In this document: positions 1-6,093 of the stretch, one piece after another
How the letters are laid out: each line of letters opens with the position of its first letter
Numbering within the stretch: the first letter of the stretch is position 1
Source of the DNA: Bacteroidaceae bacterium
Lineage (GTDB): Bacteria; Bacteroidota; Bacteroidia; Bacteroidales; Bacteroidaceae
Reading direction: 5' to 3'
Length of the DNA stretch: 6,127 bases
Assembly (NCBI GenBank): GCA_023227685.1
Contig: JALNVG010000148.1
Span: 1 to 6,127 of the forward strand
The notes under the pieces: model-generated
Told to the model about the DNA's origin: nothing
What the model saw: the letters and a program-made list of their open reading frames with translations, nothing else
Database searches by the model: none
Translations under genes and position numbers: made by a program

Positions 1-480
1 AGGTTTGCTTTTATTAGTATATTACAGCGTGTTTTCTTTTTGCTCATCTGTCCGTTTATTGCGGCATGGTTACTTCGTATTCTTGTGCCTACTGTGCACC
101 GTAAGCTTCTATCATGGCATGAAGTGTCGTTTTACCTTTGGGCGTTATCTTTAACTATAGTTACATCTCAAACTTTTTATGCTATAATTAATGGTACATC
201 CAGCGGATTTATCGAAATTATGATTGTCTTTGTTGCTTTATTGCTTAGTTGTTTGCAACTTTGGCTTGGTAAAAGTATCGGAGGTGTATATGACGATAGG
301 ATTGCTGGAGGACAATCACTCGGACAAAAAAATACAATTTTGGGTATTTGGATGTCACAAACATATCTGAATCCTCTTTCGTCTCTGGCTCCGGGCACCT
401 ATGTTATTTGGCAAAATATTATAAATAGCTGGCAGTTATGGAAAAAACGAAAAGAAAAGAGAAGAAAAAACGTAACTTGA
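1..480 (+). CDS. BASS-like membrane transporter, C-terminal part (5' end outside window)
   Basis: The reading frame is open from base 1 to the TGA at 478-480, so this is the last 159 residues of a longer gene; the in-frame TTG at 40 lies inside a hydrophobic segment and is not a credible start. Roughly four hydrophobic stretches are visible: around bases 10-95, 118-190, 210-275 and 330-440. Between the last two is a glycine-rich polar segment, GGQSLGQKNT, followed by NPLSSLAPG and a very basic tail (KKRKEKRRKK). A polar GxQN-type break next to a membrane helix, then a proline-containing helix, matches the C-terminal half of bile acid:sodium symporter (BASS/SBF) family proteins as I recall them from Bacteroides. 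By family, it would be a sodium-coupled importer of an organic anion in the inner membrane. The substrate cannot be told from sequence, and bile acid transport should not be assumed. No hairpin terminator follows the stop, only T-rich sequence. Confidence 0.6.
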   Translation, partial: RFAFISILQRVFFLLICPFIAAWLLRILVPTVHRKLLSWHEVSFYLWALSLTIVTSQTFYAIINGTSSGFIEIMIVFVALLLSCLQLWLGKSIGGVYDDRIAGGQSLGQKNTILGIWMSQTYLNPLSSLAPGTYVIWQNIINSWQLWKKRKEKRRKNVT

Positions 481-521
481 TTTTTTGTCTTTTTACTCTT
501 TTATATAGATGAATAAAATTA

Positions 522-529
522 TATCTTTG
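522..529 (+). promoter_or_regulatory. Bacteroidetes -7 promoter element before the HD-domain gene
   Basis: TATCTTTG is an exact match to TAnnTTTG, the -7 consensus of the primary Bacteroidetes sigma factor. It ends 39 bases before the ATG at 569, so transcription would start near 535 with a leader of about 33 bases. No TTTG at the usual -33 spacing is visible. The element suggests the HD gene can be transcribed independently of the transporter upstream. Confidence 0.65.
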
Positions 530-568
530 TACTCCGAAAAATGACAACAATATTGTATATAAATATTT

Positions 569-1114
569 ATGGAATTGGTAAATTGGAAAGAAATAGTTGA
601 TAAATATTATTCGCAGAATAGTGAACAAAGAAAGGTTTTGGTTATTCACAGTCGTAATGTGATGCAAAAGGCCTTGGATATTGTTGACAGACATCCTGAA
701 CTCAAGGCCGATAGAAATTTTATTATATCGGCATCCATGTTACATGATCTAGGTATCTTTCTTACCGATGCTGCAGGTATCTATTGTTATGGTAGGTACC
801 CTTACCTATGTCATGGTTATTTGGGAGCGGATTTGTTGAGGAAAGAGGGCTTTCCTCAACATGCATTGGTTTGCGAACGTCATACCGGAGCAGGTATTTC
901 TCTTCAAAAGATTCTTTTGGAGAATTTGCCTATACCACATCGTGATATGATTCCTGTGAGTATAGAAGAACAAATTACTTGTTTCGCCGATAAATTTTAT
1001 TCAAAAAGTCACCTCACTGTTGAGAAGAGTGTGGAAAAGGCACGCATGAGCATTGCTAAATATGGTGAAGATGGGCTGAATCGTTTTAATATTTGGTGTG
1101 ATCGCTTCTTATAG
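569..1114 (+). CDS. HD-domain phosphohydrolase-like protein
   Basis: This complete 181-residue protein carries an HD metal-dependent phosphohydrolase domain over most of its length. The metal-ligand pattern is intact: His27 (in IHSRNV), the paired His59-Asp60 in MLHDLG, His82, His105 (in ERHTG) and Asp141 (in CFADKFYS). The HDLG motif followed by two further histidines suggests the larger HD subtype that can bind two metal ions. Family members cleave phosphate esters or phosphodiesters of nucleotides and related compounds; the substrate here is unknown. There is no signal peptide or membrane segment, so it is likely cytoplasmic. The ATG at 569 is chosen because it follows the -7 element at a normal distance and keeps the N-terminal helix before His27. 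The lptD-like gene starts 87 bases downstream with its own promoter, so a functional link is only suggested by adjacency. An inactive, metal-binding-only role is unlikely given the complete ligand set. Confidence 0.85.
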   Translation: MELVNWKEIVDKYYSQNSEQRKVLVIHSRNVMQKALDIVDRHPELKADRNFIISASMLHDLGIFLTDAAGIYCYGRYPYLCHGYLGADLLRKEGFPQHALVCERHTGAGISLQKILLENLPIPHRDMIPVSIEEQITCFADKFYSKSHLTVEKSVEKARMSIAKYGEDGLNRFNIWCDRFL

Positions 1115-1167
1115 CACAAAAAATAATAAATATTGATTTCTATCGTTTATGTTTGACTAAGATTGTG

Positions 1168-1175
1168 TATTTTTG
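1168..1175 (+). promoter_or_regulatory. Bacteroidetes -7 promoter element before lptD
   Basis: TATTTTTG matches TAnnTTTG exactly and ends 26 bases before the TTG at 1202. Transcription would start near 1182, giving a short A-rich leader. A TTTG at 1152-1155 is too close to serve as the -33 element; TTTA at 1146-1149 is at a better spacing but is imperfect. The position of this element argues against translation starting at the upstream in-frame TTG at 1163. Confidence 0.65.
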
Positions 1176-1201
1176 CCCTTATTAAGCGTAAAAAAAACGT
1201 A

Positions 1202-3910
1202 TTGAAAAGAAATATTATCATATCTTTCCTGCTAGTAGGGATTCTTGTTTTTATCGCTAATGAGGTCTATTCTCAAAGGCTGCATAAGGATAAGTTGCCC
1301 CGTGCCGATGTTATGCAGACTCGTACACTTCATCGCATAGATTCTCTGAAGTTAGATAGTCTGCGAATGGACTCGTTACATCCTAAAAAGAAACAGCCGC
1401 TTGATGCTCCGGTCGTTTATGAGGCTTCCGATTCAATCGTTTTCGAGAAGGGTGGTTATGCTCATCTTTACGGTGATGGTAAAGTAGATTATCAAAAGAT
1501 TGATTTGACTGCTCAGATCATATCTATGAATCTCGATAGCAGTACGGTCAAAGCGATTGGAGTGACTGATTCTTTAGGTAACATTAAAGGTAAACCTGTA
1601 TTTAAGGATGGTGACACGCCTTATGATACAAAACAAATTCGTTATGATTTTAAAACAAAGAAGGGGTTTATCAATAATGTAGTTACTCAGCAGGGTGAGG
1701 GCTATGTTACCAGTAATGAGGCAAAAAAAGATTCTGCGGATATTCTCTATATGCTCAATGGTAAATATACTACTTGTGACCATCATGAACATCCACATTT
1801 TTATTTGAAACTAACTCGTGCCAAGGTGCGCCCCAAGAAATATTGTGTTGCGGGGCCTGCTTATCTGGTTGTAGAAGATGTACCTCTATATCCCCTTGCA
1901 GTACCCTTTTTTTTCTTTCCTTTCACAAGCAGTTATTCGTCTGGTTTCATTATGCCAACTTATATGGATGATTCGAGTCGCGGATTTGGTCTTACCGATG
2001 GTGGATATTACTTTGCTATCAGTGATATGATGGATCTTAAGTTGACTGGAGATATTTTTACTAAGGGATCGTGGTCAATGGCGGCAGCGACAAATTATAA
2101 TAAACGTTATAAGTATTCAGGTTCACTTTCGGCTGATTATCAGGTAACTAAGACAGGAGATAAGAATATGCCGGATTATTCAGTTAAAAAGGATTTTAAA
2201 ATCTCTTGGAATCATAGACAAGATACTAAGGCGAGTCCGAACAGCACATTTTCCGCCAATGTTAATTTTGCTACAACGAGCTATGAACGTTCTAATATCA
2301 ACAATCTTTATAATTCAACGTTGCTCACGCAGAATACTAAAACATCAAGTGTGAGTTATTCTCGTAGTTTCCCCGATCAAAATCTAACTTTGTCTGCTAC
2401 GTCTAATATCTCCCAGACGATGAGTGACTCATCTATTTCGATGACCTTGCCCGATTTGAATATTGCCTTGAGCCGTATTTACCCTTTCAAAAAGAAAAAT
2501 GCAGTTGGCGATGAAAAATGGTATGAGAAGATTTCTATGAGTTATACCGGAAGATTGACGAATAGTATTGATACGCATATGGATAAAATTTTTCATTCAG
2601 GTATCAGTGCTTGGACGCATGCAATGAATCATTCGATTCCTGTGAGTGCAACTTTTACGTTGTTTGATTTTCTTCAGGTTTCTCCTTCAATTAAATATAT
2701 CGAACGTTGGTATACGAGCAAGATCAACAAAACCTATAATACTACCGACAAGGCTTTGGAAGCTTTACCTGGTGATACTATTTCCGGCTTTTATCGTGTA
2801 GCAAACTATTCTGCAAGTTTAAGTCTGAGTACGAAGTTGTATGGAATATATAAGCCACTCTTTTTTAAGAAAAAGGAAATCCAAATCCGTCATGTGTTTA
2901 CTCCGCAAGTAAGTATTAGTGGAGCTCCTGCTTTTGATAAATATTGGAATTCGTATACTGATTATAATGGTAAAAAGCAGTATTATTCCCCATATTCTAG
3001 TCAGCCATATGGGGTGCCTTCGCGTGAGGGCTCAGGTACTGTAGCCTTTAGTGTATCGAATAATGTCGAAATGAAGTATCGGGCCAAAAATGATTCTTTG
3101 AAAAAAGTAAGTTTGATTGACGAACTAGGTGCTAGTATTTCGTATAATATGGCTGCAGCAAGTAAGCCCTGGGGCAATTTGAATATGAATTTACGTTTGA
3201 AGTTGACTAAAAATTATACATTCAGTATGAGCTCATCTTTTGCTACTTATGCCTATACTTTTAATAAGAGTGGTGAAGTGGTTGTCGGTGATCGTACCGA
3301 ATGGTCTTACGGCCGTTTTGGTCGTTTCCAGGGCTATGGCTCTTCTCTCAGTTATACCTTAAACAACGATACATTCAAGAAACTTTTTGGAAGTAAAGAT
3401 GATGGAAAAGATAAAAAAACTGAAAGAGATAAGGTTGGAGGACCTGATCAGCAAAAAGATTCTGATGATCCGAAACAGAACGATACTAATGAAAAAAAAG
3501 TAGTGAAAGCGCAGGCAGATGCTGATGGTTATCAAGTATTTAAGATGCCATGGTCTATTAGTTTGAATTATTCATTTAATATCAGAGAGAATCAAAGTAA
3601 GCCTATCAATGTGCATAATATGCGTTATCCATTTAAATATACGCATAGTTTGAATATGAATGGAAATTTGAAAATGAGTAATAAATGGTCCTTTTCTTTC
3701 AATTCCGGATATGATTTTCAAGAACATAAAATTACTCAGACCTCCTGCAATATTACCCGTGATTTGCATTGCTTTACAATGACAACAAGTTTAGCGCCTT
3801 TTGGTACTTATAAATATTATAGTTTTACTATTAGAGCCAATGCTAGTGTACTGCAAGATTTAAAATGGGATCAGAGAAGTCAGACACAAAGTAATATTCA
3901 GTGGTATTGA
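1202..3910 (+). CDS. lptD: LptD-like LPS-assembly outer-membrane protein
   Basis: The predicted product has 902 residues and is the likely outer-membrane translocon that places lipopolysaccharide in the outer leaflet, working with LptE and the periplasmic LptA/LptC bridge in known systems. Starting at TTG 1202, residues 1-24 form a signal peptide (MKRN, a hydrophobic core, then VYS before Gln25). Residues 46-60 hold three xDSLx repeats. About residues 68-175 look like the OstA/LptA-type beta domain. Cys192 (in YTTCDHH) and Cys215 precede the family-like stretch EDVPLYPLAVP, a run of four Phe, and SGFIMPTY at 225-254, which leads into a long beta-barrel of alternating aromatic and polar strands. 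Residues 731-775 are a charged low-complexity insertion. Cys849 and Cys857 lie near the end, and the chain closes with NIQWY, an aromatic C-terminus typical of barrels. The same frame is open to a TTG at 1163, but that overlaps the -7 element; the next in-frame ATG would remove the signal peptide. The gene is convergent with the HAD gene. Length and motifs make LptD much likelier than another barrel family, though the symbol rests on recognition only. Confidence 0.82.
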   Translation: MKRNIIISFLLVGILVFIANEVYSQRLHKDKLPRADVMQTRTLHRIDSLKLDSLRMDSLHPKKKQPLDAPVVYEASDSIVFEKGGYAHLYGDGKVDYQKIDLTAQIISMNLDSSTVKAIGVTDSLGNIKGKPVFKDGDTPYDTKQIRYDFKTKKGFINNVVTQQGEGYVTSNEAKKDSADILYMLNGKYTTCDHHEHPHFYLKLTRAKVRPKKYCVAGPAYLVVEDVPLYPLAVPFFFFPFTSSYSSGFIMPTYMDDSSRGFGLTDGGYYFAISDMMDLKLTGDIFTKGSWSMAAATNYNKRYKYSGSLSADYQVTKTGDKNMPDYSVKKDFKISWNHRQDTKASPNSTFSANVNFATTSYERSNINNLYNSTLLTQNTKTSSVSYSRSFPDQNLTLSATSNISQTMSDSSISMTLPDLNIALSRIYPFKKKNAVGDEKWYEKISMSYTGRLTNSIDTHMDKIFHSGISAWTHAMNHSIPVSATFTLFDFLQVSPSIKYIERWYTSKINKTYNTTDKALEALPGDTISGFYRVANYSASLSLSTKLYGIYKPLFFKKKEIQIRHVFTPQVSISGAPAFDKYWNSYTDYNGKKQYYSPYSSQPYGVPSREGSGTVAFSVSNNVEMKYRAKNDSLKKVSLIDELGASISYNMAAASKPWGNLNMNLRLKLTKNYTFSMSSSFATYAYTFNKSGEVVVGDRTEWSYGRFGRFQGYGSSLSYTLNNDTFKKLFGSKDDGKDKKTERDKVGGPDQQKDSDDPKQNDTNEKKVVKAQADADGYQVFKMPWSISLNYSFNIRENQSKPINVHNMRYPFKYTHSLNMNGNLKMSNKWSFSFNSGYDFQEHKITQTSCNITRDLHCFTMTTSLAPFGTYKYYSFTIRANASVLQDLKWDQRSQTQSNIQWY
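1337..1381 (+). repeat. Three tandem xDSLx repeats in the LptD N-terminus
   Basis: Codons 46-60 encode IDSLK, LDSLR and MDSLH in direct succession. The Ser and Leu codons differ between copies (tct-ctg, agt-ctg, tcg-tta), so this is a protein-level repeat and not a fresh DNA duplication. It lies between the signal peptide and the OstA-like domain, where a short amphipathic helix or linker in the periplasm would be expected. Confidence 0.7.
3392..3526 (+). other. Charged low-complexity insertion in LptD
   Basis: Residues 731-775 of the LptD-like protein are dominated by Asp, Lys, Glu, Gln and Asn (for example SKDDGKDKKTERD), with no aromatic residues, in contrast to the beta-barrel strands on either side. 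It is best read as a disordered loop between barrel strands, probably on the cell surface or in the periplasm. The reading frame is intact through it. Confidence 0.7.
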
Positions 3911-3946
3911 TCTTTCCTTTTTTCTTAGTAACGTTATACTATGTAT

Positions 3947-4672
3947 TTATTTGTTATAGGTCTGTAGGAATTCATCCCATTTTTCCAGAAGAGCTGTCAT
4001 AGATGTAAATGTAAGATCGGCACCGGCATCGTGAAGCACTTGCGTTTTTAAGGGACCAGTGTTGACTGCAATAGTGAAAAGACCGGCCCTGTGACCTGAT
4101 TCTACACCTAATGGTGCATTCTCTATTACAATGGCTTCGTTTTTTTCGAGATGAGCTTTTTGGAGTGCCATCAGATAAGGTTCTGGATCGGGTTTGCCTC
4201 GTTTTACATCAAAAGCGGTAACCATAAAATCTTGAGCAAAAAGATTAGGATAATTTCGTTCAATCCGATTGATAAGCGTATCTTGTCCTGAACCGGTTAC
4301 AATGATAGGAACCAAACCGCCGGCTCTGACTTTCTTTACTAGTTCTAATGCGCCTGTAATACGAGTAGGCTCTGGATATTTGGCAAATTCAGTACATTTT
4401 TCTGTATAAATCATGTTCTGTAATTCTTTTGTTGCTTCTTTGCCATATTGTCTTCTATAAATAAGATTAATCGTAGAAGTTCCTGTCCGACCCTCGTTCA
4501 TGTAGGCCTCTATAGGTGTCATTGTCAATCCGTTGGTAGTCATAACTTTCAACCATGACTTAGCATGGTAGGGCATGGAATCAAATAATACGCCGTCCAT
4601 ATCAAATAATACTGCTTTGAGGTGTAACGATTTTTGTTTGCAACTACATGGATTATTTTGAATATTCTGCAT
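3947..4672 (-). CDS. HAD-superfamily hydrolase, beta-phosphoglucomutase-like
   Basis: This 241-residue cytoplasmic protein belongs to the HAD superfamily, subfamily IA. Motif I is DMDGVLFDS, with nucleophile Asp24 and acid/base Asp26. A helical cap follows (about residues 33-100). Motif II is VTGSG with Thr126, motif III is RGKPDPEPY with Lys160, and motif IV is IENAPLGVESG with Glu184-Asn185. The order and spacing fit phosphatases and phosphomutases acting on small sugar phosphates; beta-phosphoglucomutase and phosphoglycolate-phosphatase relatives share this layout, and the sequence does not decide between them. Asn185 stands where many relatives have a second acid; Glu184 is kept, so activity is plausible. 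About 19 residues precede motif I, including a Cys-Ser-Cys. The ATG start gives the longest form, and the TAA stop is 36 bases from the convergent lptD stop. The tRNA-Arg gene lies 110 bases upstream on the same strand. No TAnnTTTG element is visible before this gene. Confidence 0.85.
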   Translation of the reverse strand: MQNIQNNPCSCKQKSLHLKAVLFDMDGVLFDSMPYHAKSWLKVMTTNGLTMTPIEAYMNEGRTGTSTINLIYRRQYGKEATKELQNMIYTEKCTEFAKYPEPTRITGALELVKKVRAGGLVPIIVTGSGQDTLINRIERNYPNLFAQDFMVTAFDVKRGKPDPEPYLMALQKAHLEKNEAIVIENAPLGVESGHRAGLFTIAVNTGPLKTQVLHDAGADLTFTSMTALLEKWDEFLQTYNK

Positions 4673-4719
4673 TGTATTTTATTTTTTATCTTTTCTCTAT
4701 TGTTTTTGATACTATAAAG

Positions 4720-4780
4720 AATCCAGATATTCGTAACCAATCGACTGTTAATGTCTAGGATTGACTATGAAATCTGGATT
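4720..4780. repeat. Nested inverted repeat downstream of tRNA-Arg
   Basis: Perfect 9-bp arms, AATCCAGAT at 4720-4728 and ATCTGGATT at 4772-4780, enclose a second perfect 5-bp pair, CAATC at 4738-4742 and GATTG at 4759-4763. Both pairs are in register and could form one hairpin with internal loops of 9 and 8 bases and a 16-base tip. On the - strand the structure begins two bases after the tRNA discriminator base. No T-run follows it, so it does not look like a standard intrinsic terminator; it could be a processing signal or a small structured RNA. Confidence 0.5.
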
Positions 4781-4782
4781 AG

Positions 4783-4856
4783 TGACTCCGGTGGGATTCA
4801 AACCCACGACCTTCAGAACCGGAATCTGACACTCTATTCAGCTAAGCTACGGAGCC
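4783..4856 (-). tRNA. tRNA-Arg (anticodon CCG)
   Basis: The - strand folds into a complete 74-nt cloverleaf. The acceptor stem GGCTCCG pairs with CGGAGTC (one G-U at the second pair), followed by discriminator A at 4783. The anticodon stem TCAGA/TCTGA closes the loop TTCCGGT, with the invariant U33 and anticodon CCG at 4822-4820. The T arm is GTGGG/CCCAC around TTTGAAT. The anticodon reads the arginine codon CGG. The bases after the discriminator are CTA, so CCA must be added by tRNA nucleotidyltransferase. CGG codons occur nearby, for instance Arg266 of asnA. The -7 element just upstream supports independent expression. Confidence 0.95.
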
Positions 4857-4866
4857 AAAGCGAATG

Positions 4867-4874
4867 CAAAAATA
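4867..4874 (-). promoter_or_regulatory. -7 promoter element for tRNA-Arg
   Basis: Read on the - strand, this is TATTTTTG, an exact TAnnTTTG match. Its last base is 11 bases before the mature tRNA 5' end at 4856, which leaves room for a short 5' leader to be trimmed by RNase P. No convincing -33 TTTG is seen at the expected distance (about 4894-4898). Confidence 0.65.
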
Positions 4875-4968
4875 GATAAAAAAGTTTTATTCTCCTAATC
4901 TTTAAGTTGTTTTATTTCTCACTTTGCAATATGACAATTTTAATTTCGTTGGTAATTCCCTAAGATAT

Positions 4969-4983
4969 TTATCAATATGATAA
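4969..4983. repeat. 15-bp dyad upstream of the asnA promoter
   Basis: TTATCAATATGATAA has perfect 6-bp arms around a 3-base centre. It is centred at 4976, about 60 bases before the inferred asnA transcription start near 5038. Size, symmetry and position would suit an operator for a dimeric activator or repressor, but the surrounding sequence is AT-rich and a chance palindrome is possible. Confidence 0.35.
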
Positions 4984-5023
4984 TGTTTTTGGTGATTTGG
5001 TATACAGCATTGAAAAAGTATGC

Positions 5024-5031
5024 TATCTTTG
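5024..5031 (+). promoter_or_regulatory. Bacteroidetes -7 promoter element before asnA
   Basis: TATCTTTG matches TAnnTTTG exactly and ends 24 bases before the ATG at 5056, giving an inferred start near 5038 and a leader of about 18 bases. A TTTG at 4996-4999 may be the -33 element, but its 24-base spacer is longer than usual. The leader is AT-rich with no clear Shine-Dalgarno sequence, as is common in this phylum. Confidence 0.7.
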
Positions 5032-5055
5032 CAAGCAATGTAATAAATATAAAGT

Positions 5056-6093
5056 ATGAGTTATTTAATAGAACCTAAAAATTATAACCCCTTTTTGGAC
5101 TTAAAACAAACAGAACAGGGAATTAAGGAAATTAAGGAATTTTTTCAGATGAATTTATCATCCGATTTGCGTCTTCGTCGTGTGACAGCTCCTTTATTTG
5201 TGCTCAAGGGCACTGGGATTAATGATGATTTAAATGGTGTTGAACGTCCTGTATCTTTCCCGATCAAGGACATGGGGGATGTACAAGCAGAGGTGGTGCA
5301 TTCATTGGCTAAATGGAAGCGCTTGACGCTTGCCAACTATAATATTGAACCCGGTTATGGTATATATACCGATATGAATGCTATCCGTTCTGATGAAGAA
5401 TTAGGTAATCTTCATTCTTTGTATGTTGACCAATGGGATTGGGAACGTGTGATAACAGAAGATCAAAGAAATATTGAATTTTTAAAGAGTATTGTTGTAC
5501 GCATTTATGCAGCTATGAAAAGGACCGAGTATATGGTTTATGAGTGGTATCCGCAAATCAAGCCTTGTCTTCCTGAAAAGATTCATTTTATCCACGCTGA
5601 AGAATTGCGCCAGCTTTATCCTGATTTAGAGCCCAAAGATAGAGAAAATAAAATATGCGAAAAATACAAAGCAGTTTTTGTTATCGGCATTGGTTGTAAA
5701 TTGGGTGATGGGAAGAAACACGATGGACGTGCTCCTGATTATGACGATTATACGAGTAAAGGCTTGAATGACCTTCCTGGTTTGAATGGCGATCTTTTGT
5801 TATGGAATTCAATCCTTAATCGTGCCTTTGAGATTTCTTCTATGGGTATTCGGGTGAACAAAGAAATACTAATTTCCCAATTGAAAAAAGAAGGTAAAGA
5901 AGAACGCCTCGGATTATATTTTCATAAACGTTTGATAGATGGTACATTACCTTTATCCATCGGTGGTGGTATAGGTCAGTCGCGTCTTTGTATGTTTTAT
6001 TTAAAGAAGGCTCATGTAGGCGAAATCCAAGCTAGCATTTGGCCGGATGAAATGAGAAAGAGGTGTGAAGAGTTAAATATTCATTTGATTTAA
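5056..6093 (+). CDS. asnA: Aspartate--ammonia ligase (asparagine synthetase A)
   Basis: AsnA makes asparagine in the cytoplasm from aspartate, ammonia and ATP, releasing AMP and pyrophosphate; it has the class II aminoacyl-tRNA synthetase-type fold. The 345-residue product is slightly longer than the roughly 330 residues of E. coli AsnA and contains all the family blocks in order: GINDDLNGVERPV (54-66), EVVHSLAKWKR (79-89), LHSLYVDQWDWERV (119-132), RAPDYDDY (225-232), GLNGD (242-246), SSMGIRV (261-267) and the ATP-site-like IGGGIGQSRL (302-311). The ATG at 5056 follows the -7 element at a normal distance, and the N-terminal residues align naturally with the family, so no alternative start is needed. 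The gene ends in TAA and diverges from the tRNA-Arg gene, with 199 bases between them. It appears monocistronic from its left side; what follows lies beyond the window. No truncation or missing motif is seen. Confidence 0.97.
   Translation: MSYLIEPKNYNPFLDLKQTEQGIKEIKEFFQMNLSSDLRLRRVTAPLFVLKGTGINDDLNGVERPVSFPIKDMGDVQAEVVHSLAKWKRLTLANYNIEPGYGIYTDMNAIRSDEELGNLHSLYVDQWDWERVITEDQRNIEFLKSIVVRIYAAMKRTEYMVYEWYPQIKPCLPEKIHFIHAEELRQLYPDLEPKDRENKICEKYKAVFVIGIGCKLGDGKKHDGRAPDYDDYTSKGLNDLPGLNGDLLLWNSILNRAFEISSMGIRVNKEILISQLKKEGKEERLGLYFHKRLIDGTLPLSIGGGIGQSRLCMFYLKKAHVGEIQASIWPDEMRKRCEELNIHLI

Noticed and set aside
419..694. A 91-codon open frame on the - strand
   Set aside because: It runs antisense across the end of the transporter, a promoter-bearing spacer and the start of the HD gene; its composition is a translation of AT-rich DNA with no recognisable domain.
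1152..1155. TTTG as the -33 element of the lptD promoter
   Set aside because: Only 12 bases separate it from the -7 element, much shorter than the usual spacing of about 19-21.
1574..1798. A 74-codon open frame on the - strand
   Set aside because: It lies wholly antisense within the well-supported lptD coding region and has no recognisable motif. The same applies to frames at 177-398, 3572-3769 and 5145-5336 inside other genes.
1907..1914. Run of eight T within lptD, considered as a frameshift or phase-variation tract
   Set aside because: The frame is intact and the run encodes the phenylalanine-rich stretch before the barrel at a place where aromatic residues are expected; nothing indicates slippage.
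3927..3940. Partial palindrome around TAACGTTA between the convergent stops, considered as a bidirectional terminator
   Set aside because: The stem is short and imperfect, and neither side is directly followed by a T-run in its direction of transcription.
4549..4740. A 63-codon - strand frame overlapping the HAD gene start
   Set aside because: It overlaps the HAD coding region in another frame and has no domain or ribosome-binding signal.
4783..4856. tRNA-Arg as an integration site for a mobile element
   Set aside because: No integrase gene and no direct repeat of the tRNA 3' end is visible in the window, and the flanking genes look like core genes.
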